A stretch of DNA of 11,953 bases, taken from Bacillota bacterium (GTDB lineage: Bacteria > Bacillota > Clostridia > Lachnospirales > Lachnospiraceae). Shown in pieces: positions 1 through 7,941 of this stretch. Each line of letters opens with the position of its first letter. Within the stretch, counting starts at the first letter, position 1. Under the pieces are notes generated by a model. That model was not told the origin of the DNA. It searched no databases and saw only the letters and a list, made by a program, of their open reading frames with translations. The stretch spans positions 1-11,953 of the forward strand of contig JAEWSD010000172.1 in assembly GCA_023398615.1 (NCBI GenBank), written 5' to 3'. A program made the position numbers and the translations under genes.

Positions 1-90
1 GAGAGGATATTCATAAACAGCAGACAGCGCGGTATCAATTCGCACCCTGCTTAGAATCCTTTTATTTCTCACTTTTTTACCCCCTGTCAC
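1..90 (-). CDS. N-terminal fragment, probable MalT-like LuxR-family transcriptional regulator (runs off left edge)
   Basis: Thirty codons are open from a GTG at 90 to the window edge. They read MTGGKKVRNKRIL, then SRVRIDTALSAVYEYPL. The R-x-RID-ALS-x-x-Y-E-Y-PL pattern resembles the segment just before the Walker A loop in the large ATP-binding MalT-like LuxR regulators of clostridia, in which an N-terminal ATPase and a repeat region precede a C-terminal HTH. The Walker motif itself lies outside the window, so this is recognition from a short stretch. Two GTG starts are possible: 90, preceded by AAGGA 7 nt upstream, and 72, preceded by AGGGGG 7 nt upstream. An in-frame stop lies upstream of the first. 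The gene has its own promoter candidate and lies 119 bp downstream of the aldolase gene, so it may regulate this or another sugar locus. Confidence 0.5.
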   Translation of the reverse strand, partial: MTGGKKVRNKRILSRVRIDTALSAVYEYPL

Positions 91-154
91 AATGATTTCC
101 TTTTATTTCCTTTTTAAGCTCCTCCAACGCCAAATTGCACAAAAGCTTTTTCAT

Positions 155-183
155 ATTATAGCATGGAAATTGTCAGAAATCCA
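155..183 (-). promoter_or_regulatory. Extended -10 promoter for the leftmost gene
   Basis: On the minus strand, a perfect TATAAT (155-160) is preceded by TGC, which gives an extended -10 element (TGCTATAAT). The -35 position 17 bp upstream (178-183) reads TGGATT, a 3/6 match, which is acceptable with an extended -10. Transcription would start near 148 and leave a leader of roughly 58 nt before the GTG at 90. It lies in the gap after the aldolase gene, so the leftmost gene can be expressed independently of the operon. Confidence 0.5.
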
Positions 184-209
184 GTAATGCGACAGAATGG
201 TTGTTGCTA

Positions 210-842
210 TCAGCCCTTCTCTCCGAAGGCACGGCAAGTTTGCACAAGTTTTCTCGCATATTCCGTAATACGAGAAAAATCTCCGTCCTCCGGAAGCCTG
301 CACAGATTCCCTCCCACTCCAAGTCCATAGGTCCCGGCCCGCATATATTGTTCGGCATTCATATCATCTACTCCGCCTACCGCTATCAGTTTCACATCGG
401 ACAGGGGTGCAAGTATATCCTTAATGTAGCCGGCGCCTAATGCCCTGACCGGAAATACCTTTACATACCTGGCACCGGACTGCACCGCTTCCACTATTTC
501 CGTAGGGGTAAATGCCCCGGGAGTTATCAGTATATTCCTTTCCGCACAATAAGATATTACCTGCTTATTCATATTAGGAGTTACTATAAACTCAGCACCG
601 GCTGAAATCGCATCTTTCACCGCCTGCAAATTAAGCACGGTTCCAGCCCCGATGTGTATCTCATTTTGATACCTCTCCTTCAGCTTTGCAATAGAATTCA
701 AAGCATCTTTCGAATTAAGAGTAACCTCTGCCAGACGAATTCCGCCGTCTGTAAGCGCTCTGACCAGTTTGCTTAACTCTTCGTACTCCATTCCTCTTGC
801 TATCGCTATCACTCTGCTCCGTGAAAAATCATGTTCCACCAT
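210..842 (-). CDS. eda: KDPG/KDPGal aldolase (Eda/DgoA family, class I)
   Basis: A 210-aa protein of the usual length for the single-domain TIM-barrel KDPG/KHG/KDPGal aldolase family. It cleaves a 6-phospho-2-keto-3-deoxy-hexonate to pyruvate and glyceraldehyde 3-phosphate in the cytoplasm. Visible landmarks are the catalytic Glu in AEVTL (E39), the Schiff-base Lys in VKVFPV (K128), ITPGAFTPTE (106-115) and the phosphate-binding AVGGV (154-158). The sequence after the catalytic Glu is TLNS rather than the TLRT of typical KDPG aldolases, and Val155 precedes GG where KDPG aldolases usually have Thr. Both features lean toward the galactonate-type enzyme DgoA. The start at 842 has GGAGGA 8 nt upstream. 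The gene overlaps the kinase gene by 14 nt, so translational coupling is likely. It is the last gene of the operon, and no clear terminator follows. Confidence 0.93.
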   Translation of the reverse strand: MVEHDFSRSRVIAIARGMEYEELSKLVRALTDGGIRLAEVTLNSKDALNSIAKLKERYQNEIHIGAGTVLNLQAVKDAISAGAEFIVTPNMNKQVISYCAERNILITPGAFTPTEIVEAVQSGARYVKVFPVRALGAGYIKDILAPLSDVKLIAVGGVDDMNAEQYMRAGTYGLGVGGNLCRLPEDGDFSRITEYARKLVQTCRAFGEKG

Positions 843-1842
843 TTTCTTTATCCTCCTTTCCGCCCAGCTTATTTAAAAAAATATCTCTTATTTTACCGAT
901 TCCTTTGACACTTAACAGCTCACTATCTTCTCGTGAGATTGTACTTACCCTATCCGGAGTTATTTTCACAGTTCCTGAGAGCGGCAGGCAAATCTCAAAA
1001 GCACGAAGAAAGCCCTCCCTGCCGTATAGTATGATTTTATCACATCTCTTCCCAATGAATTTACCCAGGACCTGCAGATCCGACGAAGCAATCGCGCCGT
1101 AAATAAAGGAAAGTACCTGATTTTTGTCTGCATCTTCAATAACATGGCAGATTCGGGCAAGGAACAGGGCGCGCGACAAGCCATATTTAACAGCTTCATG
1201 ATATCCGCGTTTAACATATTCTCTGTCTAATGGTACGGCCTCTGATAATTCCGCCGCAGAGCTTTTCAAAATTGTATCATTGAGTACGGCCCAAAGCAGT
1301 TCTCCTCCAATGGTTGTTACGGACTCCCGTATTTTACCGTCATAATAGCGAATAAGCTTATTATGGGAACCGCAGTGCAGAAAAAGAAGGGATTTGTTTA
1401 CAAGCTCATCCTCTATTGCACCCATAATTTCTGTTTCTTCTCCGCGCATCATATCCGCACCATACTCAATTTGATTTATAAAACGCAAACCGGGTACAAA
1501 ATGAAATTTTATATCTCTGCTTATATCAGAGATTACGGTTGTTCTGACGCCTGCCGCCAAATCCTTAAGAGAGGCCGGAGCCGGAATATGCGGCACTTCA
1601 TAAAGACCCGCATTTGACGTAATCATGCCGGATGCAAATATATCTGTTATACAGCCGTATTGGTCTTGCAGACTGCAAAGTTCTTCTCTTATCACATGCT
1701 TCAGAAGACTGTTGCCGCAAGCGGCATCTGCGTCTGCCGCCCCTGATCTGCGTATGGTCCTTGTAATAACCTTTTCGCCTTCCAAAAGTGTAAACCGGGT
1801 ATTCGTAGTGCCTCCGTCTATTATTAAATGATATTTTATCAT
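829..1842 (-). CDS. dgoK: 2-keto-3-deoxy-galactonokinase family kinase (DgoK)
   Basis: A 337-aa protein of the DgoK family (ASKHA fold), which phosphorylates 2-keto-3-deoxy sugar acids at O6 using ATP to give the substrate of the adjacent aldolase. Family landmarks in order are DGGTTNTR (9-16, phosphate loop), SGMITSNAG (71-79), RGEETEIMG (133-141), GSHNK (158-162, in place of the family's usual GTHSK) and TTIGGEL (176-182). It is slightly longer than many DgoK proteins because of a charged C-terminal tail that overlaps the aldolase start. The start at 1842 is preceded by AAGGGGGA, and the gap after the upstream ATPase gene is only 12 nt. The family name implies a galacto substrate, but 2-keto-3-deoxygluconate is also possible; the sequence alone does not settle the C4 configuration. 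Confidence 0.9.
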   Translation of the reverse strand: MIKYHLIIDGGTTNTRFTLLEGEKVITRTIRRSGAADADAACGNSLLKHVIREELCSLQDQYGCITDIFASGMITSNAGLYEVPHIPAPASLKDLAAGVRTTVISDISRDIKFHFVPGLRFINQIEYGADMMRGEETEIMGAIEDELVNKSLLFLHCGSHNKLIRYYDGKIRESVTTIGGELLWAVLNDTILKSSAAELSEAVPLDREYVKRGYHEAVKYGLSRALFLARICHVIEDADKNQVLSFIYGAIASSDLQVLGKFIGKRCDKIILYGREGFLRAFEICLPLSGTVKITPDRVSTISREDSELLSVKGIGKIRDIFLNKLGGKEDKENGGT

Positions 1843-1854
1843 AGAAAGTCCCCC

Positions 1855-2820
1855 TTATTTCTCATACAAATGGCAACTCACATTATGGCCCTTTGCCGCT
1901 TCGATTCTGACGGGTTTTTCCTGCGAGCATACAGGCTTTGCATAAGGGCATCTTTCATGGAAAACACATCCCGAAGGAGGATTTAACGGAGATGGTACGT
2001 CGCCCTGCAGCACAATCCTCTTTTTAGACACATGAGGATTTACCTCAGGTACCGCAGAAAGCAGAGCCTGCGCGTAAGGATGAAGCGGATTTGTAAATAA
2101 TTCATCGGTCCCAGCCTCTTCTACAAGATGTCCAAGGTACATAACTCCGATTCTGTCTGAAATAAACTTCACTACGCTCATGTCATGTGCGATAAACAGA
2201 TATGAAAGCTCCCTCTCTTCCTGTAAATCTAACAGCAAATTAATAATCTGCGACTGTATCGATACATCAAGGGCAGATACCGGCTCATCACACACTACTA
2301 TGCCAGGATTCAGTATTAACGCCCTCGCCAATCCGATACGCTGGCGCTGACCACCTGAAAATTCATGCGGAAAACGATAATAGTGTTCTTTTCTCAGTCC
2401 GACCTTCTCAAGGATTTCCAATACGGTTTTCTGTTTATCACATTTAATTTTCTGTATTGTCAGAACTTCTTCTAATATTTGTCCAACTTTCTTTCGTGGA
2501 TTTAAGGAGGAATATGGGTCCTGAAAAACCATCTGTATATAGCTCCGGACAGGTCTCATCTCTCTTTCGGAGTAATTTGTAATGTCCTTAGCCTGCATAT
2601 GTATTGTTCCCTCCGTCGGTTCCAAAAGTTTCATAATTGTCCGGCCCAAGGTACTTTTTCCACAGCCTGTTTCTCCGACAAGGCCCAATGTTTCTCCGCG
2701 GTAAAGCTTCAATGAAACATCATCCACCGCTTTTACCTGGTTTACTACCCTTCCGAAGCTTCCCTTTACAGGAAAATATTTTTTAATGCTTTCAGCTTCT
2801 AATACTACTTCCTTTCCCAT
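1855..2820 (-). CDS. oppF: Opp/Dpp-type ABC transporter ATPase, OppF/DppF-like
   Basis: A 321-aa ABC ATPase, one of the two that power the Opp/Dpp-type importer. Walker A is GETGCGKST (49-57), the Q-loop is VFQDPYSSLNPR (98-109), the signature is FSGGQ (154-158), Walker B is IVVCDEP (174-180), and the switch His is H212. The C-terminal oligo_HPY domain (about 230-315) carries four Cys (C285, C291, C298, C316) in the spacing seen in this family, where they can hold an Fe-S cluster. A perfect AGGAGGTGG at 2825-2833 overlaps the stop codon of the upstream ATPase gene, so the two are translated in tandem with an 11-nt gap. The family handles peptides, nickel, heme and some oligosaccharides, and ATPases say nothing about substrate. 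In this operon the cargo may be an amino sugar acid. Confidence 0.95.
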   Translation of the reverse strand: MGKEVVLEAESIKKYFPVKGSFGRVVNQVKAVDDVSLKLYRGETLGLVGETGCGKSTLGRTIMKLLEPTEGTIHMQAKDITNYSEREMRPVRSYIQMVFQDPYSSLNPRKKVGQILEEVLTIQKIKCDKQKTVLEILEKVGLRKEHYYRFPHEFSGGQRQRIGLARALILNPGIVVCDEPVSALDVSIQSQIINLLLDLQEERELSYLFIAHDMSVVKFISDRIGVMYLGHLVEEAGTDELFTNPLHPYAQALLSAVPEVNPHVSKKRIVLQGDVPSPLNPPSGCVFHERCPYAKPVCSQEKPVRIEAAKGHNVSCHLYEK

Positions 2821-2831
2821 TGTGCCACCTC

Positions 2832-3818
2832 CTATTCAAGTCCGATCGGATAAAAGCATCTAACCTTATGTCTTTCATCAACATTAATAAGCTCTGGCAT
2901 CTCCTGATGACAGCGTTCTTTTGCATAAGGACATCGAGGTGCAAAGCGGCATCCATTCGGAATCTGGTTCAAAAGCGGTACCATACCGGAGATTGTATGC
3001 AGTCGTTTTTCTCCGCTGCCCTCAAGCAATGGAATGGAATCAATCAGACCATTGGTATACGGATGCATCGGATGATCAAAGATATCGTTTACATCCGCTT
3101 CTTCTACCGTCTGTCCAAGGTACATAACTATAACCCGTTTACAAATCTCCGCAACAACGGCCAAATCATGAGTAATCAATATAACACCCATATGCAGCTT
3201 CTCATTAAGCTCTACAATCAGGTCCATAATCTGTGCCTGAATTGTTACATCCAGAGCCGTCGTCGGCTCATCCGCAATCAAAAGTCTTGGATTACAGGAA
3301 AGAGCAATTGCTATCATCACTCTCTGTCTCATACCGCCCGACAATTCATGCGGATACTGGCCGGCTCTTTTTTCGGGCGCAGGAATTCCAACCAGTCGCA
3401 GCATTTCAATTGCACGGTTTTGAGCTTCTGCTTTTTTCATATGCTGATGGTTCATAAGCGGTTCCATAATCTGGTCGCCTACCGTAAATACAGGATTCAA
3501 GGAGCTTAGTGCATCCTGAAATACCATAGAGATATCCTTGCCTCGTCTATTCTGCATCTCTTTTTCCGGAATTTTCAATAAGTCTACTCCGTCAAATAGA
3601 ATCTCTCCCTGATATTCAACCAGGTATTTTTCATCATATAGCCGTAATATTGATTGTGAAGTAACGCTTTTTCCGCATCCGGATTCCCCTACCACACCAA
3701 GAATCTCGCCTTTGTTTACATCAAAAGAAACTCCCTGTACAGCATTCATTTTTCCTCGTTCCGTTTTAAACGATGTTGTTAAATTTATTACCTGCAAAAT
3801 TCTTTCATGCTCTTTCAT
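2832..3818 (-). CDS. oppD: Opp/Dpp-type ABC transporter ATPase, OppD/DppD-like
   Basis: A 328-aa ABC ATPase that pairs with the OppF-like subunit. Walker A is GESGCGKS (44-51), the Q-loop is VFQDALSSLNP (99-109), the signature is LSGGM (159-163), Walker B is LLIADEP (179-185), and the switch His is H217. The C-terminal oligo_HPY region contains C290, C296, C303 and C321 with the same spacing logic as its partner, so both ATPases keep the possible Fe-S site. The start at 3818 has AAGGAG about 10 nt upstream. It follows the permease gene after 22 nt. OppD-like rather than OppF-like is chosen from LSGGM plus ADEPTTALDVT, the usual wording in the D subunit. Confidence 0.95.
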   Translation of the reverse strand: MKEHERILQVINLTTSFKTERGKMNAVQGVSFDVNKGEILGVVGESGCGKSVTSQSILRLYDEKYLVEYQGEILFDGVDLLKIPEKEMQNRRGKDISMVFQDALSSLNPVFTVGDQIMEPLMNHQHMKKAEAQNRAIEMLRLVGIPAPEKRAGQYPHELSGGMRQRVMIAIALSCNPRLLIADEPTTALDVTIQAQIMDLIVELNEKLHMGVILITHDLAVVAEICKRVIVMYLGQTVEEADVNDIFDHPMHPYTNGLIDSIPLLEGSGEKRLHTISGMVPLLNQIPNGCRFAPRCPYAKERCHQEMPELINVDERHKVRCFYPIGLE

Positions 3819-3840
3819 CTATAAACTGTCTCCTTTTTTC

Positions 3841-4749
3841 TTAATTGCTCATAGGATCCATAACTTCACGAATTCCATCACCAAGCAGATTAAGCCCGAG
3901 TACCGGTAATGCCATAGAAAGTCCTGGGAATACTATCATCCACCATGCATTGTAAATAACTTCTTTTCCCTCATACAGAATGTTTCCCCAGCTTGGAGCC
4001 GGAACAGGAACTCCCACTCCCAGAAAGCTTAAAGATGCTTCCTGTACAATTGCCGTAGCAAAAATAAAAGAGGCCTGAACAATAACCGGTGATAACACAT
4101 TGGGAGCGATATGATGCCAGATAATTCGGTACGAGCTGGCTCCCAGCGCCTTCATTGATTCAATATATGTCTGTTCTTTTACCATCAGCGCCGATGACCT
4201 GGTAATTCTGGCTATATCAGGTATATACACAATAGCCAGAGAAATGATTACATTCCTTACACTGGTACCCAGAACTGCCATTAACCCGATGGCAAGCAAA
4301 ATAGCCGGGATCGCTTTTAAGCCGTCGCAGATACGCATTAAGATACTGTCCAGTACCTTGTAATAGCTTGAATACAGGCCAATAATCATCCCCACAACCA
4401 GTGAGATTGCACTGACTGCCGCACCAACCTTTATAGAAACTCTGGCCCCATATATAATACGGGAAAACAAATCCCGGCCTAATGTATCCGTTCCAAAAAT
4501 ATTAGTTGGGGAAGGACTTTTGAGTCGATTACTCACAATCATATCATATGGGCCCGTCGGTGCGATCACGGATGCCAGAGCCGCAACAAGAATCATAGCT
4601 ATGGTTATTGTGGCTCCTATCATTGCCAGCTTATTCCTCGTAAATTTATGTATTTTAATTTGCCGCTGTTCCTTTTTCAATTGTCTTTTGAGAACATCTA
4701 TGTTCTCTTCTGCCGGTATATTATCCGTATTTATATCTATGCTATCCAT
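3841..4749 (-). CDS. oppC: Opp/Dpp-type ABC transporter permease, OppC/DppC-like
   Basis: A 302-aa inner-membrane permease of the BPD_transp_1 family. The N-terminal cytoplasmic tail is unusually charged (about 18-40, rich in Lys, Arg and Gln). The first membrane span is near 42-63, followed by the extracytoplasmic FGTDTLGRDLFSR (85-97), which is diagnostic of the C-type permease. Further spans lie near 105-125, 146-165, 218-235 and 268-288. The EAA loop that contacts the ATPases is at about 195-217 (SMKALGASSYRIIWHHIAPN), and EASLSFLGVG (237-246) is another family hallmark. The start at 4749 has AAGGAG about 7 nt upstream. It lies 30 nt after the B-type permease gene, with which it would form the channel heterodimer. 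Confidence 0.95.
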   Translation of the reverse strand: MDSIDINTDNIPAEENIDVLKRQLKKEQRQIKIHKFTRNKLAMIGATITIAMILVAALASVIAPTGPYDMIVSNRLKSPSPTNIFGTDTLGRDLFSRIIYGARVSIKVGAAVSAISLVVGMIIGLYSSYYKVLDSILMRICDGLKAIPAILLAIGLMAVLGTSVRNVIISLAIVYIPDIARITRSSALMVKEQTYIESMKALGASSYRIIWHHIAPNVLSPVIVQASFIFATAIVQEASLSFLGVGVPVPAPSWGNILYEGKEVIYNAWWMIVFPGLSMALPVLGLNLLGDGIREVMDPMSN

Positions 4750-4779
4750 GCCGCATCTCCTTTCGAACTAATCATAGCG

Positions 4780-5727
4780 TTACTCAAGACTGATTCGCGG
4801 GTCTGCCAGACCATAAAGCAAATCCACGATTAGATTTATAACTACATTAACTAACGCAATGACTAAAACCACAGCTTGGATTACTTCATAATCTCTGCGC
4901 AACACAGAATTGACAACCAGTTGTCCGATCCCCGGTATGTTAAATACGGTCTCAACTACCGTAGCCCCTGATAAAAGAGCGATAAAACTCTGTCCAATTA
5001 CTGTTATGATAGGAAGCAACGCATTACGTAATGCATGTTTAATAAGAATCACCCTGTTCTTCACACCTTTGGCTTTTGCCATTTTGATATAGTCACTGCC
5101 CAATACCTCCAGCACCGATGAACGAGTCATTCTCGTGATCAACGCCGCCTGCATAAGGCCAAGTGAAATAGCCGGAAGTGTTAAATATTGAATGTGCTTT
5201 ATAAAACCATTATCTGCAACAGGCTTATACCCGGCGGAAGGAAGTAGTTTCATTTTTACGGAAAATAGTATGATCATTAACATACCAAGCAAAAAGCTTG
5301 GGACAGAAATTCCTATCATACTAAACACGGAAATTGTCTGGTCCTGTATCTTTCCGCGTTTCCTGGCTGCAATAATACCGCATGGCAGGGCAATTATCAG
5401 CGAAATCACTAATGCATAAATCGACAGAGATATTGTTGGACCGATATGATCCAAAATAATTTTGTACATAGGTTCATCCATAAAAATCGATTTACCTAGA
5501 TCACCCTTAAATATATCACCTATCCAGTCAACATATTGAACAACTATCGGTTCATTAAATCCCAAATTTTCTCTAAGGGTTTCCACTTCTGCCTCAGAAG
5601 CCTGATCTCCCAGCATTGTCCGCGCAGGATCACCGTGAGTCATATGTATTAAGAAAAATATTACAACGGACACAACAATCAGCACCGGAAACAACGATAA
5701 AACCCTTTTTACTACATATTTTTTCAT
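4780..5727 (-). CDS. oppB: Opp/Dpp-type ABC transporter permease, OppB/DppB-like
   Basis: A 315-aa integral membrane permease. The first span (about 9-29) is followed by the large extracytoplasmic loop typical of the B subunit, including HGDPA (31-35) and the LGFNEPIVVQY segment (55-65). Further spans lie near 98-120, 132-157, 180-199, 236-255 and 282-306. The EAA loop is at about 213-236 (YIKMAKAKGVKNRV to HALRNA). The ending GLADPRI is characteristic of the family. The start at 5727 is preceded by ACGGAG. The gene is separated from the binding-protein gene by 75 nt containing a terminator-like hairpin, so it is probably expressed less strongly than the binding protein. Confidence 0.95.
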   Translation of the reverse strand: MKKYVVKRVLSLFPVLIVVSVVIFFLIHMTHGDPARTMLGDQASEAEVETLRENLGFNEPIVVQYVDWIGDIFKGDLGKSIFMDEPMYKIILDHIGPTISLSIYALVISLIIALPCGIIAARKRGKIQDQTISVFSMIGISVPSFLLGMLMIILFSVKMKLLPSAGYKPVADNGFIKHIQYLTLPAISLGLMQAALITRMTRSSVLEVLGSDYIKMAKAKGVKNRVILIKHALRNALLPIITVIGQSFIALLSGATVVETVFNIPGIGQLVVNSVLRRDYEVIQAVVLVIALVNVVINLIVDLLYGLADPRISLE

Positions 5728-5744
5728 AGGCTCACTCCGTTAAC

Positions 5745-5789
5745 AAAAAGTGGCGGCAATAATCTTATGCCAGATATCTTACCGCCACT
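5745..5789 (-). terminator. Terminator-like hairpin between the binding-protein and permease genes (attenuator)
   Basis: The arms 5789-5779 (AGTGGCGGTAA in the transcript) and 5759-5749 (TTGCCGCCACT) form an 11-bp stem with one U-G wobble, eight uninterrupted GC-containing pairs and a 19-nt loop. The second arm runs directly into a U-run (positions 5749-5745) before the permease ribosome binding site. It begins 13 nt after the binding-protein stop codon. The short U-run suggests partial termination, or a 3'-end stabiliser, giving more binding protein than permease mRNA. This arrangement is common in binding-protein-dependent operons. Confidence 0.7.
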
Positions 5790-5802
5790 AAAATATTGTC
5801 AA

Positions 5803-7431
5803 TTATTTAGATACGGTTACATTCCATGCAAACGGACCAAAATGATATACCATGTCATGTACCTTTGATGAGGATGCACAGCACATGCTGAAGTCACCAA
5901 ATTTACTGATCGGCAAGCTGTCAGACCAGCAATATTGCTGCATTTCATTCCAATTTGCCGCCGCTTCCTTTTTACTTGTGGAAGTGTTCAATTCCTTTTC
6001 CATTTCTATAAGCTTAGTATCAACAACCCAGCCCGGATAAGTTTCTGTCATCCAATTTAAAAGCGTCGGTAATGCAACAGGACTCCAGGATGTAATAAAT
6101 GCGTCAAAAGCGGAAGGATCGCTTCTGTAAGTTAAGAAAGTGGCCCAGTCACATACTTTTAAATCAGCATTGATACCTGCTTTTTCTAACTGGTTTTCAA
6201 TTACAACCGCAGCATTATAAAATTCCTGATAGTCTGATGAGACTAACAGCGTAAACGGCTCGCCATTGTATCCTGCTTCAGCTAACAGTTCATTTACCTT
6301 ATTCATGTCTTTTACATTGTAATACTCTTTTCCGGCTTCCGTATACCATTCCGGCTGTTCCTGGTACATATAGCAGGCATCCAATCTGTAAAATTGCGGA
6401 TCCGAATAAGCTGACTGCATGATAGCATCCATATCCAATGCGGCATTTACGGCTTGTCTGAAAATAGGGTCGGCGCTAATTCCCTGTGCCTTATTGTAGA
6501 TCATACCAAGTGAACCATTCATATCATTGAAAATTGTGTAGTCGCTATTCTCTGCGAACATGGAATAGTTATCGATCGGCAGCTTGTAAATAAAGTCATA
6601 CTCGCCTGTCTGAATTCCGGCAACTCTTATTGCATCGTCCGGAACAATATCATAATATATGTCCGGTGTCTTTGCTTCTTTATAACCAACACGTGCGTCG
6701 CACTCACCCGGTGTACCGTAAGGTGTATAATCATCGAATTTTGTTATCTTGATGTATTGATCCTGCTTCCATTCATCAAATTTGTAAGGACCCGTACCAA
6801 TATACTCTTTCAGCAAACCGGTTTCCGGATCGGCTGCTTCAATTGTAGACGCCGGAACGATAGCCGGCATCTGACCTGTAGTTGCCATCAGTTCATTTAA
6901 ATACATCAACGGTGCTGCCAATGAAATCTTAACCGTATAGTCATCCACTTTCTCAAATCTGGACTCTCCGATCATCTGAGAAGCCTGGCTGCAGCGCTCA
7001 ATCCAACGATTCATCGATGCCACTACATCGTCCGCTTTCATTTCCTGTCCATTGTGAAACATTACACCCTGACGCAGTTTATAAGTCCATTCCGTAAAAT
7101 CATCATTTGTCTCATAGGATTCTGCCAGCTCTAAACCGGAAGTATAATCGGATTTCATATTAACAAGGCCTTCAAATATATTTCCGTCTGCAATCGTTCT
7201 GCCCACATCACCACCTGTTATTACGATATCCAAATTTGCCGGAGCCGCATTAATAGCAATATGCATTTCACTTTTTATATCTTCTGCCGGACCAGCAGAT
7301 GTTGTTCCCTCTGCGTCTGCAGAATCTTTTAAAGGGTCGGCAGAAGTGGAATTGCTTCCGCATCCTGTAATCATGGTTCCAGCCAATGCTGCTGTCAAAA
7401 GTACTGCTGCTAATTTTTTAAATTTTCTCAT
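5803..7431 (-). CDS. ABC transporter solute-binding lipoprotein, family 5 (SBP_bac_5)
   Basis: A 542-aa extracytoplasmic binding protein anchored as a lipoprotein. The N terminus has the basic MRKFKK, a hydrophobic stretch and the lipobox ITGC with the modified Cys at 24, followed by a Ser/Thr/Ala/Gly-rich linker to about residue 52. The family 5 core follows. Residues about 115-143 carry the hallmark W-x-x-KLR-x-GV-x-FHNG and ADDVVASMNRW segments. This family binds peptides, nickel, heme, opines or oligosaccharides, so the fold does not define the ligand. Genomic context suggests an N-acylated amino sugar acid or an N-acyl-D-amino acid. A perfect AGGAGG precedes the ATG at 7431. The gene follows the RidA-family gene after 22 nt and is followed by an attenuator hairpin. 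Confidence 0.95.
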   Translation of the reverse strand: MRKFKKLAAVLLTAALAGTMITGCGSNSTSADPLKDSADAEGTTSAGPAEDIKSEMHIAINAAPANLDIVITGGDVGRTIADGNIFEGLVNMKSDYTSGLELAESYETNDDFTEWTYKLRQGVMFHNGQEMKADDVVASMNRWIERCSQASQMIGESRFEKVDDYTVKISLAAPLMYLNELMATTGQMPAIVPASTIEAADPETGLLKEYIGTGPYKFDEWKQDQYIKITKFDDYTPYGTPGECDARVGYKEAKTPDIYYDIVPDDAIRVAGIQTGEYDFIYKLPIDNYSMFAENSDYTIFNDMNGSLGMIYNKAQGISADPIFRQAVNAALDMDAIMQSAYSDPQFYRLDACYMYQEQPEWYTEAGKEYYNVKDMNKVNELLAEAGYNGEPFTLLVSSDYQEFYNAAVVIENQLEKAGINADLKVCDWATFLTYRSDPSAFDAFITSWSPVALPTLLNWMTETYPGWVVDTKLIEMEKELNTSTSKKEAAANWNEMQQYCWSDSLPISKFGDFSMCCASSSKVHDMVYHFGPFAWNVTVSK

Positions 7432-7453
7432 AATATTAACCTCCTGATATGTA

Positions 7454-7918
7454 CTATTTCACTTCTACGAAAGCTTCTATTTCACATGCAATTCCTCCGG
7501 GCAGGGAATTAGTGCCGATCGCAGTTCTTGCCGGACATCCTGCTTCCTGACCGAATAATGTTACAAGAAGATTTGAACCTCCATTCACTACCTGTGGCTG
7601 TTGTTCGAAATCATCCGTACAATTTACAAAAGCGAGGACTTTAACAAATCTCTTTATTCGATTCAAGTCTCCAAGTTCTGCTTCCAGATTAGCCAATAAG
7701 TTAAGCATACATTGGTATGCCGCCTTTTGCCCATCTTCTAAAGTCAGCTCTTTCCCCAGCTTGCCGATAACATTGCTGCCGCCGCCAATATCAGGTCCGC
7801 ACCCGGAACAATAATACAGGCTTGTTCCAAACTCCTGTACTGAAGTATAAACCCCTCCCTTTGGCGGCGGTGTAGGCAGTGTTATTTTATTTTCTTTCAT
7901 TGTTTCATAAACGTTCAT
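7454..7918 (-). CDS. RidA/YjgF/UK114-family enamine/imine deaminase
   Basis: A 154-aa RidA-superfamily protein that hydrolyses the reactive enamine/imine left by PLP-dependent eliminations to the 2-keto acid and ammonia. The catalytic pair of canonical RidA (R105 and E120 in E. coli numbering) is present as R131 in CPARTAIG and E146 in CEIEAF, with the same 15-residue spacing. The protein is about 25 residues longer than canonical RidA (about 128 aa). The extra sequence is an N-terminal extension and a Gly-rich GPDIGGGSN loop (41-49), as in the longer YjgF-like subgroup that often sits beside D-amino-acid genes. Its position directly after the PLP enzyme gene (23-nt gap) supports a role on that enzyme's product. 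AAGGAGC precedes the start. Confidence 0.93.
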   Translation of the reverse strand: MNVYETMKENKITLPTPPPKGGVYTSVQEFGTSLYYCSGCGPDIGGGSNVIGKLGKELTLEDGQKAAYQCMLNLLANLEAELGDLNRIKRFVKVLAFVNCTDDFEQQPQVVNGGSNLLVTLFGQEAGCPARTAIGTNSLPGGIACEIEAFVEVK

Positions 7919-7941
7919 TTCTTTGCTCCTTTATTCTTCTA

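Noticed and set aside
91..209. Rho-independent terminator after the aldolase gene
   Set aside because: Only a 4-bp TGTC/GACA pairing and a small AAAAGCTTTT palindrome are present; neither is a GC-rich stem followed by a U-run.
2820..3509. 229-codon open frame on the plus strand
   Set aside because: It lies antisense over the OppD-like gene, has no ribosome binding site or family resemblance, and is rich in His, Asn and Ser, as expected from a shadow frame.
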